Assembly (NCBI GenBank): GCA_017403985.1 | Contig: JAFRDE010000001.1 | Location: 62,001-126,000 of the forward strand | Source of the DNA: Ruminococcus sp. | Lineage (GTDB): Bacteria; Bacillota; Clostridia; Oscillospirales; Acutalibacteraceae | Direction: 5' to 3' | Length of the DNA stretch: 64,000 bases | Position numbers and translations under genes: made by a program | The notes under the pieces: generated by a model | The model's database searches: none | Seen by the model: the letters and a program-made list of their open reading frames with translations, nothing else | What the model was told of the DNA's origin: nothing | Shown here: positions 33,247-42,032 of the stretch, one piece after another | Layout: each line of letters opens with the position of its first letter | Numbering within the stretch: the first letter of the stretch is position 1

Positions 33247-35472
33247 ATGACGAACTTAGATGAAATAAAAAAGCAGTTTTCTTCATTGAACGATATGCAG
33301 CAAAAGGCGGTCTTTCAGACCGAAGGTCCCGTTCTGATCTTGGCGGGAGCGGGATCGGGCAAGACGACGGTTCTCGTCAACCGCATCGCCTATATCATCA
33401 AGGCGGGACTCGCCGAGCCATGGCAGATACTTGCTATCACCTTTACCAATAAGGCAGCGGGAGAGCTGAAAGAGCGCATCGAGGCGGTATGCGGCGAGGG
33501 CTCGGACGAGGTCTGGGCGGCTACGTTCCATTCCACATGCGCGCGTATCCTCAGACGCTGGGGCGACAGGCTCGGATTTTCGAGCCACTTCACCATCTAT
33601 GACACCGACGACTCGCGCCGCCTGATGAAAGAGATCTTAAAGCAGCTTGATATCGATGAAAAGTTCCTGCCGCATAAAGCCGTTCTGAACGAGATATCCA
33701 AGTATAAGGATAAGATGAAGGAGCCGAAGGATATCCAAACCGCCGCGTCCTACGACAGCCGACTGAAATATATCGCGCAGGCATATGAGCTGTATCAGCA
33801 GCGACTTTTGACCTCGGACGCGATGGACTTCGACGATCTGATCTGCAACACGATCAAGCTGTTCGAACAGAATCAGGACGTTCTCGAATTCTATCAGCGC
33901 CGTTTCAAGTATATCATGGTGGACGAGTATCAGGATACCAATAAGAGCCAGTACCGCCTGATCAGCCTGCTGTCTCAGGCGAGAAACAATCTGTGCGTTG
34001 TCGGTGACGACGATCAGAGTATCTACCGTTTCCGCGGCGCGACGATCGAAAACATCCTCAGCTTTGAGAATGAATTCAAGGGCGCCGTCGTGATCCGTCT
34101 GGAGCAGAATTACCGCAGTACCGGCACTATTCTTGACGCGGCGAATAACGTGATCAAGAACAACGATGAACGAAAAGGGAAGACGCTGTGGACAGAGAAT
34201 CCCAAAGGCGAGCGCATCACCGTCCATACCGCGGCGAGCGAGAGGGAAGAAGCGCTGTTCATCGCGCAGACGATATTTGACGGCGTAGCAAAGGGACGCA
34301 ACTATTCCGATTACGCGATCCTGTACCGCATGAACGCGCAGAGTAACGCGATCGAGCAGGCATTGTCCCGCTCGGGCATCCCGCACCGCGTCATCGGCGG
34401 TCACCGCTTCTATGACCGTGAAGAGATCAAGGATATGACCTCTTATCTGCAGGTCGTCAATAATCCGCACGACGATATCCGTCTGCGCCGCATTATCAAT
34501 AAGCCGAAGCGCGCGATCGGCGAAGCGACCATGACGAAGGTCGCTGAGATCGCCGCCGGGATCGGCGAAAGCGTGTATTCCGTGATCAGACACGCGTCCG
34601 ATTATCCGACGCTGGCGCGCGCGGCGGCAAAGCTCGAGAGCTTTGCCAAGCTGATCGAAGGCTTTGTAGAAGCGGCAGAATCCGGTGATTATTCTATTGC
34701 AGAATTATACAACCTCATATTAGAGCATACCGATTATAAAAATTATCTGATCGCCGAAAAGGACGATTATGAACAGCGCATCGAAAATATCGACGAGTTG
34801 TCCTCCAATATCATCAAATTCCAAGAGGATTACGGCGACGACGCGTCCTTAGGCGCTTTCTTAGAAGAAATCTCCCTGATGACGGATATCGATAACTATG
34901 ACGCCGACGCCGACTGTACCGTTATGATGACGCTGCACTCCGCGAAAGGTCTGGAGTTCCCGGTCGTCTTCATCCCCGGTATGGAGGACGGCGTATTTCC
35001 GTCGATGGCGACCATCATGGAAGCGGGAGAGCTGAATGAAGAACGCCGCCTCGCGTATGTCGGTATCACGCGCGCGAAGGAAAAACTCTATCTGATCAAA
35101 ACCAGAGAGAGGATGCTGTTCGGCTCTACGACGCATAACCGTGAGTCCAGATTCGTCACCGAGATCCCGTCCTCGCTGATCGACAGAACAGGCAGCGAGA
35201 ATATCTTCGCTTCCGGTCGTCAGACGGAGCGCCGTCCTATGCAGCAGAATAATTTCGATCCTTTTGCAAAGAGGAAGCCTTCCGCTCCCAAGACCGCTCC
35301 GACGACAAACGTATATCACATCGGCGACGTCGTGCTGCATAACGCGTTCGGCAAAGGCATGATCATTTCAACGACCGCCATGGGTAACGATACGCTGCTG
35401 GAGATCGCTTTTGACAGCGTCGGCACAAAGAAAGTAATGGCGAATTTCGCTAAAATGGAAATCATCAAATAA
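33247..35472 (+). CDS. pcrA: ATP-dependent DNA helicase PcrA/UvrD
   Basis: Superfamily 1A 3'-5' helicase for repair and for clearing RecA or stalled replication. The 741-residue protein has Walker A ILAGAGSGKTTVL near 31-43, motif Ia AITFTNKAA, Walker B VDEYQDTNKSQ, QNYRSTGTIL and GLEFPVVFIPGMEDGVFPS. EERRLAYVGITRAKEKLYL completes the helicase core, and the C-terminal PcrA Tudor-like domain has GDVVLHNAFGKG. ATG 33247 is chosen over TTG 33235 because GAGGG lies just upstream. Confidence 0.96.
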   Translation: MTNLDEIKKQFSSLNDMQQKAVFQTEGPVLILAGAGSGKTTVLVNRIAYIIKAGLAEPWQILAITFTNKAAGELKERIEAVCGEGSDEVWAATFHSTCARILRRWGDRLGFSSHFTIYDTDDSRRLMKEILKQLDIDEKFLPHKAVLNEISKYKDKMKEPKDIQTAASYDSRLKYIAQAYELYQQRLLTSDAMDFDDLICNTIKLFEQNQDVLEFYQRRFKYIMVDEYQDTNKSQYRLISLLSQARNNLCVVGDDDQSIYRFRGATIENILSFENEFKGAVVIRLEQNYRSTGTILDAANNVIKNNDERKGKTLWTENPKGERITVHTAASEREEALFIAQTIFDGVAKGRNYSDYAILYRMNAQSNAIEQALSRSGIPHRVIGGHRFYDREEIKDMTSYLQVVNNPHDDIRLRRIINKPKRAIGEATMTKVAEIAAGIGESVYSVIRHASDYPTLARAAAKLESFAKLIEGFVEAAESGDYSIAELYNLILEHTDYKNYLIAEKDDYEQRIENIDELSSNIIKFQEDYGDDASLGAFLEEISLMTDIDNYDADADCTVMMTLHSAKGLEFPVVFIPGMEDGVFPSMATIMEAGELNEERRLAYVGITRAKEKLYLIKTRERMLFGSTTHNRESRFVTEIPSSLIDRTGSENIFASGRQTERRPMQQNNFDPFAKRKPSAPKTAPTTNVYHIGDVVLHNAFGKGMIISTTAMGNDTLLEIAFDSVGTKKVMANFAKMEIIK

Positions 35473-35488
35473 AGTTCACAAAAGACTG

Positions 35489-35540
35489 AAACCTCCGTAT
35501 TATGTAATGATGTAAACCATCAAATCATAATCGGAGGTTT
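35489..35540 (+). terminator. Hairpin after pcrA carrying the next gene's RBS
   Basis: AAACCTCCG(T)ATTATG pairs with CATAATCGGAGGTTT (15 bp, one bulge), followed by TTACTT. The 3' arm is the CGGAGG ribosome binding site of the gene starting at 35546. Confidence 0.8.
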
Positions 35541-35545
35541 TACTT

Positions 35546-36376
35546 ATGCCTGATAATGTAAATGAAACGGCTCAAAAGCGCATACAGGGCGAGCCGGTAT
35601 GCATCGACGCGCGCCGTGTTTATGACAGCTGCGGCGATAAAGACTGTCTGGCGGATCTCCCTGTATACGTCAGTGAGGAATCCCAGGCGCTGATTGACAG
35701 CGCGCTCAATGTCCGGATCCGCAGCGCGGATGTATTGGATATGCTGATCGACATCGAACCCGTCCCGTTTAACCGGGGTTTCTATTCGATCGATATCATC
35801 TTTTACTTCGGCGTCATTCTCGACGTTTACGCCGCAGCCGGCGCGGCACCTCAGCAAGTAAACGGTCTGTGTGTATCAGATAAAAAAGTGATTCTCTACG
35901 GCTCGGAAGGGAATGTCCGCGTATTTTCATCGGATATGACGGCGGATGCTTATGATGTACAAAATGCCGCGGCGCGCAGCCTGCCGACAGCGAATGTTCA
36001 AGTCGCAAAGCCCATCGCTCTGGCTGTCTCTGTCAAGGACAGTCAGCAGTACGGCGAGATAGACCCGCTGAATTATCCGATCCCCGACAGCGTACTGGAA
36101 TATATCGGCGGCAATATCAGTGAAGACGGAACGAAGATCGTATTAGCGACGCTCGGCGTGTTCTCCATCGTACAGCTCATGCGCAGCGTACAGATGCTCA
36201 TTCCGTCCTACGACTTCTGCATCCCGGAAAAACGCTGTGAGAGCAACACCGACAGCCCGTGCGAGATGTTCTCGCGGCTCGACTTCCCGACGGATGAATT
36301 CTTCCCGCCCAATGTGACGGAGCAAAACGGCAACGGTGAAGGCTGCGGATGCGGATGCGGCAGCGAACAAAACTGA
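35546..36376 (+). CDS. Conserved Clostridial hypothetical protein with Cys-rich ends
   Basis: A 276-residue protein without signal peptide or membrane segments. The N-terminal part contains CIDARRVYDSCGDKDCLADL, and the middle is beta-rich (VPFNRGFYSIDIIFYFGVILDVYA, DKKVILYGSEGNVRVFSSD). The tail near 235-276 has CIPEKRCESNTDSPCEMF and ends GCGCGCGSEQN. I recall similar uncharacterised proteins in many Clostridia but no function. The Cys clusters suggest cross-linking or metal binding, as in spore-coat proteins; that is only a guess. It is preceded by a hairpin that would restrict read-through translation. Confidence 0.75.
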   Translation: MPDNVNETAQKRIQGEPVCIDARRVYDSCGDKDCLADLPVYVSEESQALIDSALNVRIRSADVLDMLIDIEPVPFNRGFYSIDIIFYFGVILDVYAAAGAAPQQVNGLCVSDKKVILYGSEGNVRVFSSDMTADAYDVQNAAARSLPTANVQVAKPIALAVSVKDSQQYGEIDPLNYPIPDSVLEYIGGNISEDGTKIVLATLGVFSIVQLMRSVQMLIPSYDFCIPEKRCESNTDSPCEMFSRLDFPTDEFFPPNVTEQNGNGEGCGCGCGSEQN

Positions 36377-36402
36377 TCCGAGTATCTCACGACAATGATG
36401 AA

Positions 36403-36434
36403 GCCCTCCTGCTTTACGGCAAGAGGGCATTTTC
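36403..36434. terminator. Terminator between convergent genes
   Basis: GCCCTCCTGC/GCAAGAGGGC with loop, followed by ATTTTCT. Confidence 0.8.
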
Positions 36435-37018
36435 TATGTGCGCAAATGCTTTTTATGTTGATTGTAATCCCATTCGATCAGCGTATCGCCGTCGACGATG
36501 TACGCCTTTTCAGCCAATAAAGCGAGCGGCTCGTCAGAATAGCTGTCGGAGTAAAAGCTCTCGATCTTTCCGTCCGGATACTTTTCTCTGAAACGCTTGA
36601 CCTTTTCGGCGTGATAGCAGTTCAAGCCGTCGTATTTGCCGGTACGGATGTCGACCTTGGAGGCGATCACGGTGATATGCAGCTTGTCTTCCAAAGGCTT
36701 CAACAGGAATTCCGGAGAAGCGGAAACGATCACGTCGTCATCGCGATGGATCTGACGATAAAACGGCTTGATCCCCGAGAACTTTTCTTTCCAGAAGCGT
36801 TCGACGTCCTCAACGCCTTTGATCGCTTTCAGAAAGCGGTACATCTTTTCTTTGAATTCGGTCTTTGTGCCGATGCGGAAAGTATAATACCGTACCGATG
36901 CGTAACCGATCAGCGGCAGATAGAGCAATGTTTTCGGATAATGACGAAAGCACCAGAAGATAAAATCCCGGGTGGAATCGCCGTAATAGATGGTTTCATC
37001 AAAGTCAAATACGTTCAT
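36434..37018 (-). CDS. HAD-IB family phosphatase
   Basis: A 194-residue HAD hydrolase of the SerB-like IB subfamily. Motif I is FDFDETIYYGDST (Asp5 and Asp7), motif II is VSASPEFLL near 99-107, and motif III is YSDSYSDEPLL near 158-168 after Lys in YHAEKVKRF. The helical cap between motifs I and II (about 20-90) is basic and hydrophobic. Likely substrate is a phosphorylated small molecule or lipid; phosphoserine is not assured because the cap differs. It is a single gene, convergent with the Cys-rich protein gene. Confidence 0.88.
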   Translation of the reverse strand: MNVFDFDETIYYGDSTRDFIFWCFRHYPKTLLYLPLIGYASVRYYTFRIGTKTEFKEKMYRFLKAIKGVEDVERFWKEKFSGIKPFYRQIHRDDDVIVSASPEFLLKPLEDKLHITVIASKVDIRTGKYDGLNCYHAEKVKRFREKYPDGKIESFYSDSYSDEPLALLAEKAYIVDGDTLIEWDYNQHKKHLRT

Positions 37019-37166
37019 AAGCTTTATCCTTTATGAATAATACACGCCTATTATATCGCTTAAAAACAGTAAATTCAATAAGCATGCTTCTAAAATTCAT
37101 ATTTTGTTAATCTATCGTGTGTCGGAGTATGGTAAAATGATGATAATTAATATGGGGGAGAGGGAC

Positions 37167-38051
37167 TTGTTCGGATACATCAAGGTAGACAGCGCGAATC
37201 TGCTGGGCAAAGAATATGAAGCCTACAAAGGAATATACTGTACTTTGTGCAGGCAGCTCGGAAAAGACTATTCCGTTTTCGCGCGCTTCATCTTAAGCTA
37301 CGACTGTACCTTTTACGCTATGCTCGGACTGGATCTCGCTGAACAGCCTCCGTGTTACCGGCAGGGAAGATGCCGATTCAATCCGTTTAAAAAATGTCAC
37401 TACGCGCAGACCGAGACAGAAGCTTTCTCATTAGCGGCAGCTCTATCGGTGATCACGGCTTATTATAAGCTGAAAGACAACCTGATCGACTCCCCGTGGT
37501 ACAAACGCATATTGTACCGTTTGGTACAGCCGTTTTTTGCGTCGTGGCGAAAAAAAGCAGCAAAACGATATCCTCAGATCGAAGCGTCGGTGTCAAAAAT
37601 GATGGAAGAACAGCTCAAAGCTGAGCGGGACCCCGACTGTGTGCTTGACAGGGCGGCTCAGCCTACCGCCGATATGCTCGGTGAAATGTGCGCGCTGCTG
37701 ACGGAACGGATTCCGCTGCGAAAGCCGCTTGATCCGACTGTGACAAAACGCATCTATCAGTCGATGGGTTACTATATGGGTCGGTGGATCTATCTGATCG
37801 ACGCCGCCGATGATTATAAAAAGGATAAGAAGCAACACAATTTTAACCCGTTTTTATTGCCGAATACGGACAGCTCTGTTGAGAATATTAAAGGCTTGCT
37901 TAACCATGCGCTGTCAGAAGCGCTTCTGTCCTACGGACTGTACGACAAAGGCAGATACGACAGCATTATTCAAAATGTTCTGCGCGTATCCTGCGTCAAC
38001 ATACAAGAAAAGATCCTGAATGATTTTGGATCGGACAACACGGAGGATTAA
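37167..38051 (+). CDS. DUF5685 family protein
   Basis: A 294-residue protein beginning FGYIKVDSANLLGKEYEAYK, then GIYCTLCRQLGKDYSVFARF and CTFYAMLGLDL. A CxxGRCRFNPFKKCHY cluster and helices with YYKLKDNLID and YLIDAADDYKKDKKQHNFNP follow. This matches DUF5685, found in Clostridia, function unknown. The Cys residues CTLC, CRFNP and KC could bind metal. The Asp-rich helices (DAADDYKKD) recall isoprenoid-synthase-like folds, an idle resemblance. TTG 37167 is preferred because family members start at FGY and GGGGGAG lies just upstream. The next gene follows at once. Confidence 0.85.
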   Translation: MFGYIKVDSANLLGKEYEAYKGIYCTLCRQLGKDYSVFARFILSYDCTFYAMLGLDLAEQPPCYRQGRCRFNPFKKCHYAQTETEAFSLAAALSVITAYYKLKDNLIDSPWYKRILYRLVQPFFASWRKKAAKRYPQIEASVSKMMEEQLKAERDPDCVLDRAAQPTADMLGEMCALLTERIPLRKPLDPTVTKRIYQSMGYYMGRWIYLIDAADDYKKDKKQHNFNPFLLPNTDSSVENIKGLLNHALSEALLSYGLYDKGRYDSIIQNVLRVSCVNIQEKILNDFGSDNTED

Positions 38052-38651
38052 ATGAAGAATCCCTATGAAGTGCTCGGCGTATCCGAGAACGCAACAGACG
38101 AAGAGATCAAAACCGCCTACCGTAATCTGGCGAAAAAATATCATCCCGATAACTATAACGACAGCCCTCTTGCCGACGTCGCGGAAGAGAAGATGAAAGA
38201 GATCAACGAGGCGTATGACAGGATATGCGACATGCGCCGCAACGGCTCCCGCAGCTCGTCTTCCTCCGGCTCTTACGGCACCAATAACTCATATACCCGC
38301 ACCGCTTACCCCGATGTACGCCAGTATATCATGAACGGCAGACTGGACGACGCGATGGAGCTGCTCAACGGCGTACCGTCAGACAGCCGCAACGCGGAAT
38401 GGTACTTCCTCATGGGCATGGTCTATTCCCGCAAAGGCTGGAACGATCAGGCGTATAACTACTTCCAGCGCGCTTATCAGATGGATCCCGGCAACCAGGA
38501 GTTTCAGGCTGCCTTCAACAGCATGAACGCCCGCCGCACTTATAACAACCCCGGTTATAATACTTCTGATAACATGGGCTGTTCCGCATGCGATATCTGC
38601 AGCGGTATCCTGTGCGCCAACTGCCTGTGCAATTGCTGCCGCGGGTGCTGA
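38052..38651 (+). CDS. J-domain protein with TPR-like region and Cys-rich tail
   Basis: A 199-residue protein. Residues 1-62 are a J domain ([20 protein letters not shown], with HPD in KYHPDNYND), so it should stimulate a DnaK. A Ser-rich linker (70-90) leads to a helical repeat region (95-155) with [20 protein letters not shown], similar to a TPR. The last 23 residues contain nine Cys (CSACDICSG and following). It starts directly after the DUF5685 stop and is followed by a membrane-protein gene; this trio is a likely operon. The Cys tail suggests metal binding or membrane association. Confidence 0.88.
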   Translation: MKNPYEVLGVSENATDEEIKTAYRNLAKKYHPDNYNDSPLADVAEEKMKEINEAYDRICDMRRNGSRSSSSSGSYGTNNSYTRTAYPDVRQYIMNGRLDDAMELLNGVPSDSRNAEWYFLMGMVYSRKGWNDQAYNYFQRAYQMDPGNQEFQAAFNSMNARRTYNNPGYNTSDNMGCSACDICSGILCANCLCNCCRGC

Positions 38652-38652
38652 T

Positions 38653-39189
38653 ATGAAAACTTCTGTCAAAGTTGCTTTGGGCGGCGTCGTTGCCGCCCTC
38701 AGCCTTGTCTTGATGTTTCTGTGTTCCGTGATTCCGTTCGGAACATTCGCGTTCCCGACTTTCGCGGGCATGCTGCTGATCCTTATCGTCATCAACCTCG
38801 GCTACGGTTATGCGGTCGCGGTTTATTTTGTTACGGCTGTTTTATCCTTCCTGATCGTGACGGATAAAGAAGCCGTTTTGTATTATGCCGCCTTTTTGGG
38901 CTTTTATCCGATCGTCAAAAGTCTGATCGAGCGCATCCCTTCCAAGGTCGTGCAGTATATCATCAAATTCGCGCTGTTCAACGTTTGTATGATCGCCGCG
39001 TTCTATATCGGCATATCGGTTCTGTCGGTACCGAAAGAGAGCTTTATGCTGTTCGGCGTCTATCTGCCGTGGCTGTTTTTGATCATCGGTAACGTTTTCT
39101 TTATCCTTTACGATCTATGTGTTACAAGACTTGTTACCATTTACCTGATAAAGTGGCATAATCGATTCAATAAGAATACAAAGCTGTAA
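38653..39189 (+). CDS. Multi-pass membrane protein, ECF S-component-like
   Basis: A 178-residue protein with about five or six membrane segments. It begins KTSVKVALGGVVAALSLVLMF, the style of energy-coupling-factor substrate-binding components, but no vitamin-specific signature is recognised. It starts one base after the J-protein stop, so expression is coupled to DUF5685 and the J protein. No ECF ATPase genes are nearby; a shared module elsewhere would be needed. The transporter call is a guess from topology. Confidence 0.7.
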   Translation: MKTSVKVALGGVVAALSLVLMFLCSVIPFGTFAFPTFAGMLLILIVINLGYGYAVAVYFVTAVLSFLIVTDKEAVLYYAAFLGFYPIVKSLIERIPSKVVQYIIKFALFNVCMIAAFYIGISVLSVPKESFMLFGVYLPWLFLIIGNVFFILYDLCVTRLVTIYLIKWHNRFNKNTKL

Positions 39190-39264
39190 CTCACATTGCA
39201 TTAGCCGCCGAAAAAGAGTATTATTATTGTAGATTATTGTAAACAGATGAGAGGAGGTACTGTA

Positions 39265-41247
39265 TTGAAGAGAGCTATCGACTGTATCGTTGCGCTGACG
39301 CTGGTCGTCGCGCTTCTCGTATCGATATTTTTGTTCTCCTATCCCGCAGCTTCCGCCGCTGAATCCGACGGAGCGGAAGTCGGCTACGACTGTGAGGATG
39401 AGCTTATGGATATCGGATATACGCACCGCGGTGTTTCCTTTGACAGTATCCCCGATCCTTATGATCCCGAGATCCGGACCGGTATTACGGAGCTTTATCT
39501 GAATAAAACGGCTGTGTATCTGGATATCAACGAACGCTTTCAGCTTAATCTGCTCGACGCGTATTCGCATACGGTAAATGTGAGAGCTGATTTCTCCGTG
39601 TCAAACGGCGCTGTCGCCAACGTTTCCGCTTCCGGCGTCATCACGGCTTTGAAGAGCGGTTCCACGACCGTGATCGTTTCCGACCGTGTTACCGAAAGCA
39701 CGCTGACCTGCACCGTATATGTCGGCGATGCTTATGCGCCCACGCAGCCTCCCGCACCCAAGCCTACCGACGAGCCGACGGATCCTCCCGAACCGACACA
39801 GGCGCCCACGCAGAAGCCTACTCAGGCTCCGACGCAGCCGCCTACACAAAAGCCGACTCAGCCTGCGACAACCGCTCCGCAGCCGACGCAGGCATCCACC
39901 GAAACGCTTTCACTGAAAGAAACCTCCGCCACCGTCTATAAAGGCAATTATTATCATGTCGTCGCGACGTCCAACACGACGGTCAGCTTCAAGAGCTCCA
40001 ATACATCTGTCGCGACCGTTAACAGCAAAGGTATTGTCACGGCTTTAGCGACCGGTACCGTTACCATTACGGCGAGCACTTCCACCAAATCGGCGACATG
40101 TAAACTCACCGTCAAGTCCGGCTCCTCTGTCAATCTGTCCCATACCGAAGCAAAAGTCGATCGCTTCATGACGTTTATGCTGAACAGCACGACCTCCGGC
40201 GTAAAATGGAGCAGTTCCGACCCCTCCGTCGCTTCCGTTTATAACGAAGAAAGCTACGGTCTTGTCAAGGGCGAAAAAGCCGGCACCGCCGTTATCACCG
40301 TATCTACGTCGTCCGGCGCCGCTACCTGCCTGATGACGGTAGAATCCTCTTATCCGGTACAGTTCGCCTATACAACACCGAACTGCGCCGCGAAGAATCA
40401 AACCGTTACACTCGTCTGTATCACCGATACCATGCGTACAGGCGTACGATTCGCCGTTGATATGGGCTCTGAGACCCGCTATGTCAACGCGACTTCAAAG
40501 GTCAAGGACGGCAGCACCTATGTCTGGAAGGGAACCACATCCTTCTCGTCTGCGGGCACATACAATGTGAAAGCATACTCACAGTTCAACAACGGTACCT
40601 CGTGGCATTCGTGTGCTGACGGTGAAACAACGGCTTTCGTCGCGGATTCAACCGATATGACGACGACGGTCTGCGCTAAGCGACGCGCTTCCGACGCATT
40701 GATCAATCTGATCGCTACCTTTGAAGGCTATTTCTCATCCGTATACATCGACTCCTTTACCGGAGATCCTACGCTCGGCTACGGCGTGCTGGTATTCACG
40801 GGCGAGAAGTTCTATAACAACCTGACCAAGGATCAGGCTTACGCTTATCTTGTTCAGAACGTGAATAACGCGGGCTATTCAAAGGACGTCAACACCTTCC
40901 TGCTGAATAAAAACATCAAATTCAATCAGCAGCAGTATGACGCGCTCGTCTGTTTCACCTATAACTGCGGAACAGGTCCGCTGTTCAGTGACGACGAGCT
41001 GATCGCGGCGCTGTGCAACTGTTATAAAAACGGCACGCGTGATTTCAATTATATCAATAAACAAGACTTTATCGATAAGCTTTGTCAGTATCATCACGCC
41101 GGCGGCAGCTGCGTATACGGTCTGCTGTATCGCCGCGTCGATGAGACGGAAATGTTCTTCTACGGCGACTATGAGGCGGATTACGGACATTATAAGTATC
41201 CGATCCGTTTCAAATGCGCATATGATTCGTCCTTCAACACCTATTGA
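39265..41247 (+). CDS. Secreted Big2-domain protein with C-terminal GH24 lysozyme domain
   Basis: A 660-residue exported protein. The signal peptide covers about 1-30 (cleavage near ASAAES). A Big2 Ig-like domain (about 75-155) is followed by a Pro/Thr-rich spacer of repeated PTQ(A/P/K)PT units (about 158-215) and two more Big2-like domains (about 218-375). A beta-sandwich region comes next, then a phage-type lysozyme domain (about 475-640). Its T4-like catalytic residues are Glu487 (TFEGYF), Asp496 (YIDSF) and Thr503 (DPTLGYG). It probably cleaves peptidoglycan at the wall. The start is TTG 39265, 8 bases after AGGAGG. Confidence 0.88.
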   Translation: MKRAIDCIVALTLVVALLVSIFLFSYPAASAAESDGAEVGYDCEDELMDIGYTHRGVSFDSIPDPYDPEIRTGITELYLNKTAVYLDINERFQLNLLDAYSHTVNVRADFSVSNGAVANVSASGVITALKSGSTTVIVSDRVTESTLTCTVYVGDAYAPTQPPAPKPTDEPTDPPEPTQAPTQKPTQAPTQPPTQKPTQPATTAPQPTQASTETLSLKETSATVYKGNYYHVVATSNTTVSFKSSNTSVATVNSKGIVTALATGTVTITASTSTKSATCKLTVKSGSSVNLSHTEAKVDRFMTFMLNSTTSGVKWSSSDPSVASVYNEESYGLVKGEKAGTAVITVSTSSGAATCLMTVESSYPVQFAYTTPNCAAKNQTVTLVCITDTMRTGVRFAVDMGSETRYVNATSKVKDGSTYVWKGTTSFSSAGTYNVKAYSQFNNGTSWHSCADGETTAFVADSTDMTTTVCAKRRASDALINLIATFEGYFSSVYIDSFTGDPTLGYGVLVFTGEKFYNNLTKDQAYAYLVQNVNNAGYSKDVNTFLLNKNIKFNQQQYDALVCFTYNCGTGPLFSDDELIAALCNCYKNGTRDFNYINKQDFIDKLCQYHHAGGSCVYGLLYRRVDETEMFFYGDYEADYGHYKYPIRFKCAYDSSFNTY

Positions 41248-41276
41248 CAGAGACAGGTTATACACATAAATAATAC

Positions 41277-41318
41277 AAGCCCTGCATAAGATGATTCAGG
41301 TGATTTTATGAAGGGCTT
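41277..41318 (+). terminator. Hairpin overlapping the start of the SpoIIM-like gene
   Basis: AAGCCCTGCATAAGAT pairs with ATTTTATGAAGGGCTT (14 of 16), then TGTATTT. The AGGTGA site is in the loop and ATG 41308 in the 3' arm. Confidence 0.7.
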
Positions 41319-41982
41319 TGTATTTACGTTCCGAAACAATCCAAAGGCATTGCGGTTACCCGATCTTCATCAGAGCGGACGCGACTTTCGTCAGCTGCTC
41401 AGGCGATACGGGGTACAGGCGGTTTTTGCCGCGCTGTTCCTGCTGGGGCTGATCATCGGCGCCGTATCCGGACGAGGCTTCGGAAAGGAAACATTCGAAA
41501 AGCTAGATCTGCTGTTTGTCACGAATATCGACGCGCGCATGGATATGAGCGTATTCAACATCTTCGTTTCGTGCTTTGTATCCTATTTTCTCTTTATTTT
41601 CTGTGTCTTTTTATCCGGCTTTTCCGTATGGGGCTTTTTGACGGTTCCGATGTTATCGGCTGTAAAAGGCTTCACCGTCGGCTTGTCCTCGGCGTTTGTG
41701 TTCTCACAATACCGTCTTTCAGGGATTGGTTTTTACATACTGGTCGTCCTGCCGGGTACGGTGCTTTTCCTGTTTGCGCTGGTCCGTTACGCGACGTACG
41801 GCTTTCGGATGTCGCTGGGCTTTCTAAGGCTGTCGATGCTCGGTTGTGAGCACGAGCCTCAGCTGAGCGTACACATCAAAGCGTTCGTCAAAAAGACGAT
41901 CTTTGCGCTTTTATCCGTCGGCGGCTGCGCTGTCGTCGATATGGTTTTATGGGTTCTGTTCGCGAATAAATTTGATTTTTAA
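41308..41982 (+). CDS. SpoIIM-like membrane protein
   Basis: A 224-residue protein with a cytosolic N-terminus (about 1-32) and five or so membrane segments. YFLFIFCVFLSGFSVWGFLTV followed by AVKGFTVGLSSAFVF resembles the core of stage II sporulation protein M (PF01944), part of the DMP complex that remodels septal peptidoglycan during engulfment. Whether this is the true SpoIIM or a paralogue cannot be told; spoIID and spoIIP are absent here. It overlaps the next gene region by TAATG, and its start sits inside a hairpin. Confidence 0.72.
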   Translation: MKGFVFTFRNNPKALRLPDLHQSGRDFRQLLRRYGVQAVFAALFLLGLIIGAVSGRGFGKETFEKLDLLFVTNIDARMDMSVFNIFVSCFVSYFLFIFCVFLSGFSVWGFLTVPMLSAVKGFTVGLSSAFVFSQYRLSGIGFYILVVLPGTVLFLFALVRYATYGFRMSLGFLRLSMLGCEHEPQLSVHIKAFVKKTIFALLSVGGCAVVDMVLWVLFANKFDF

Positions 41983-42032
41983 TGCCGGTTATCTGTAATA
42001 CTTTTGGGGATAACCTGCATAGTGAGGGTTCT

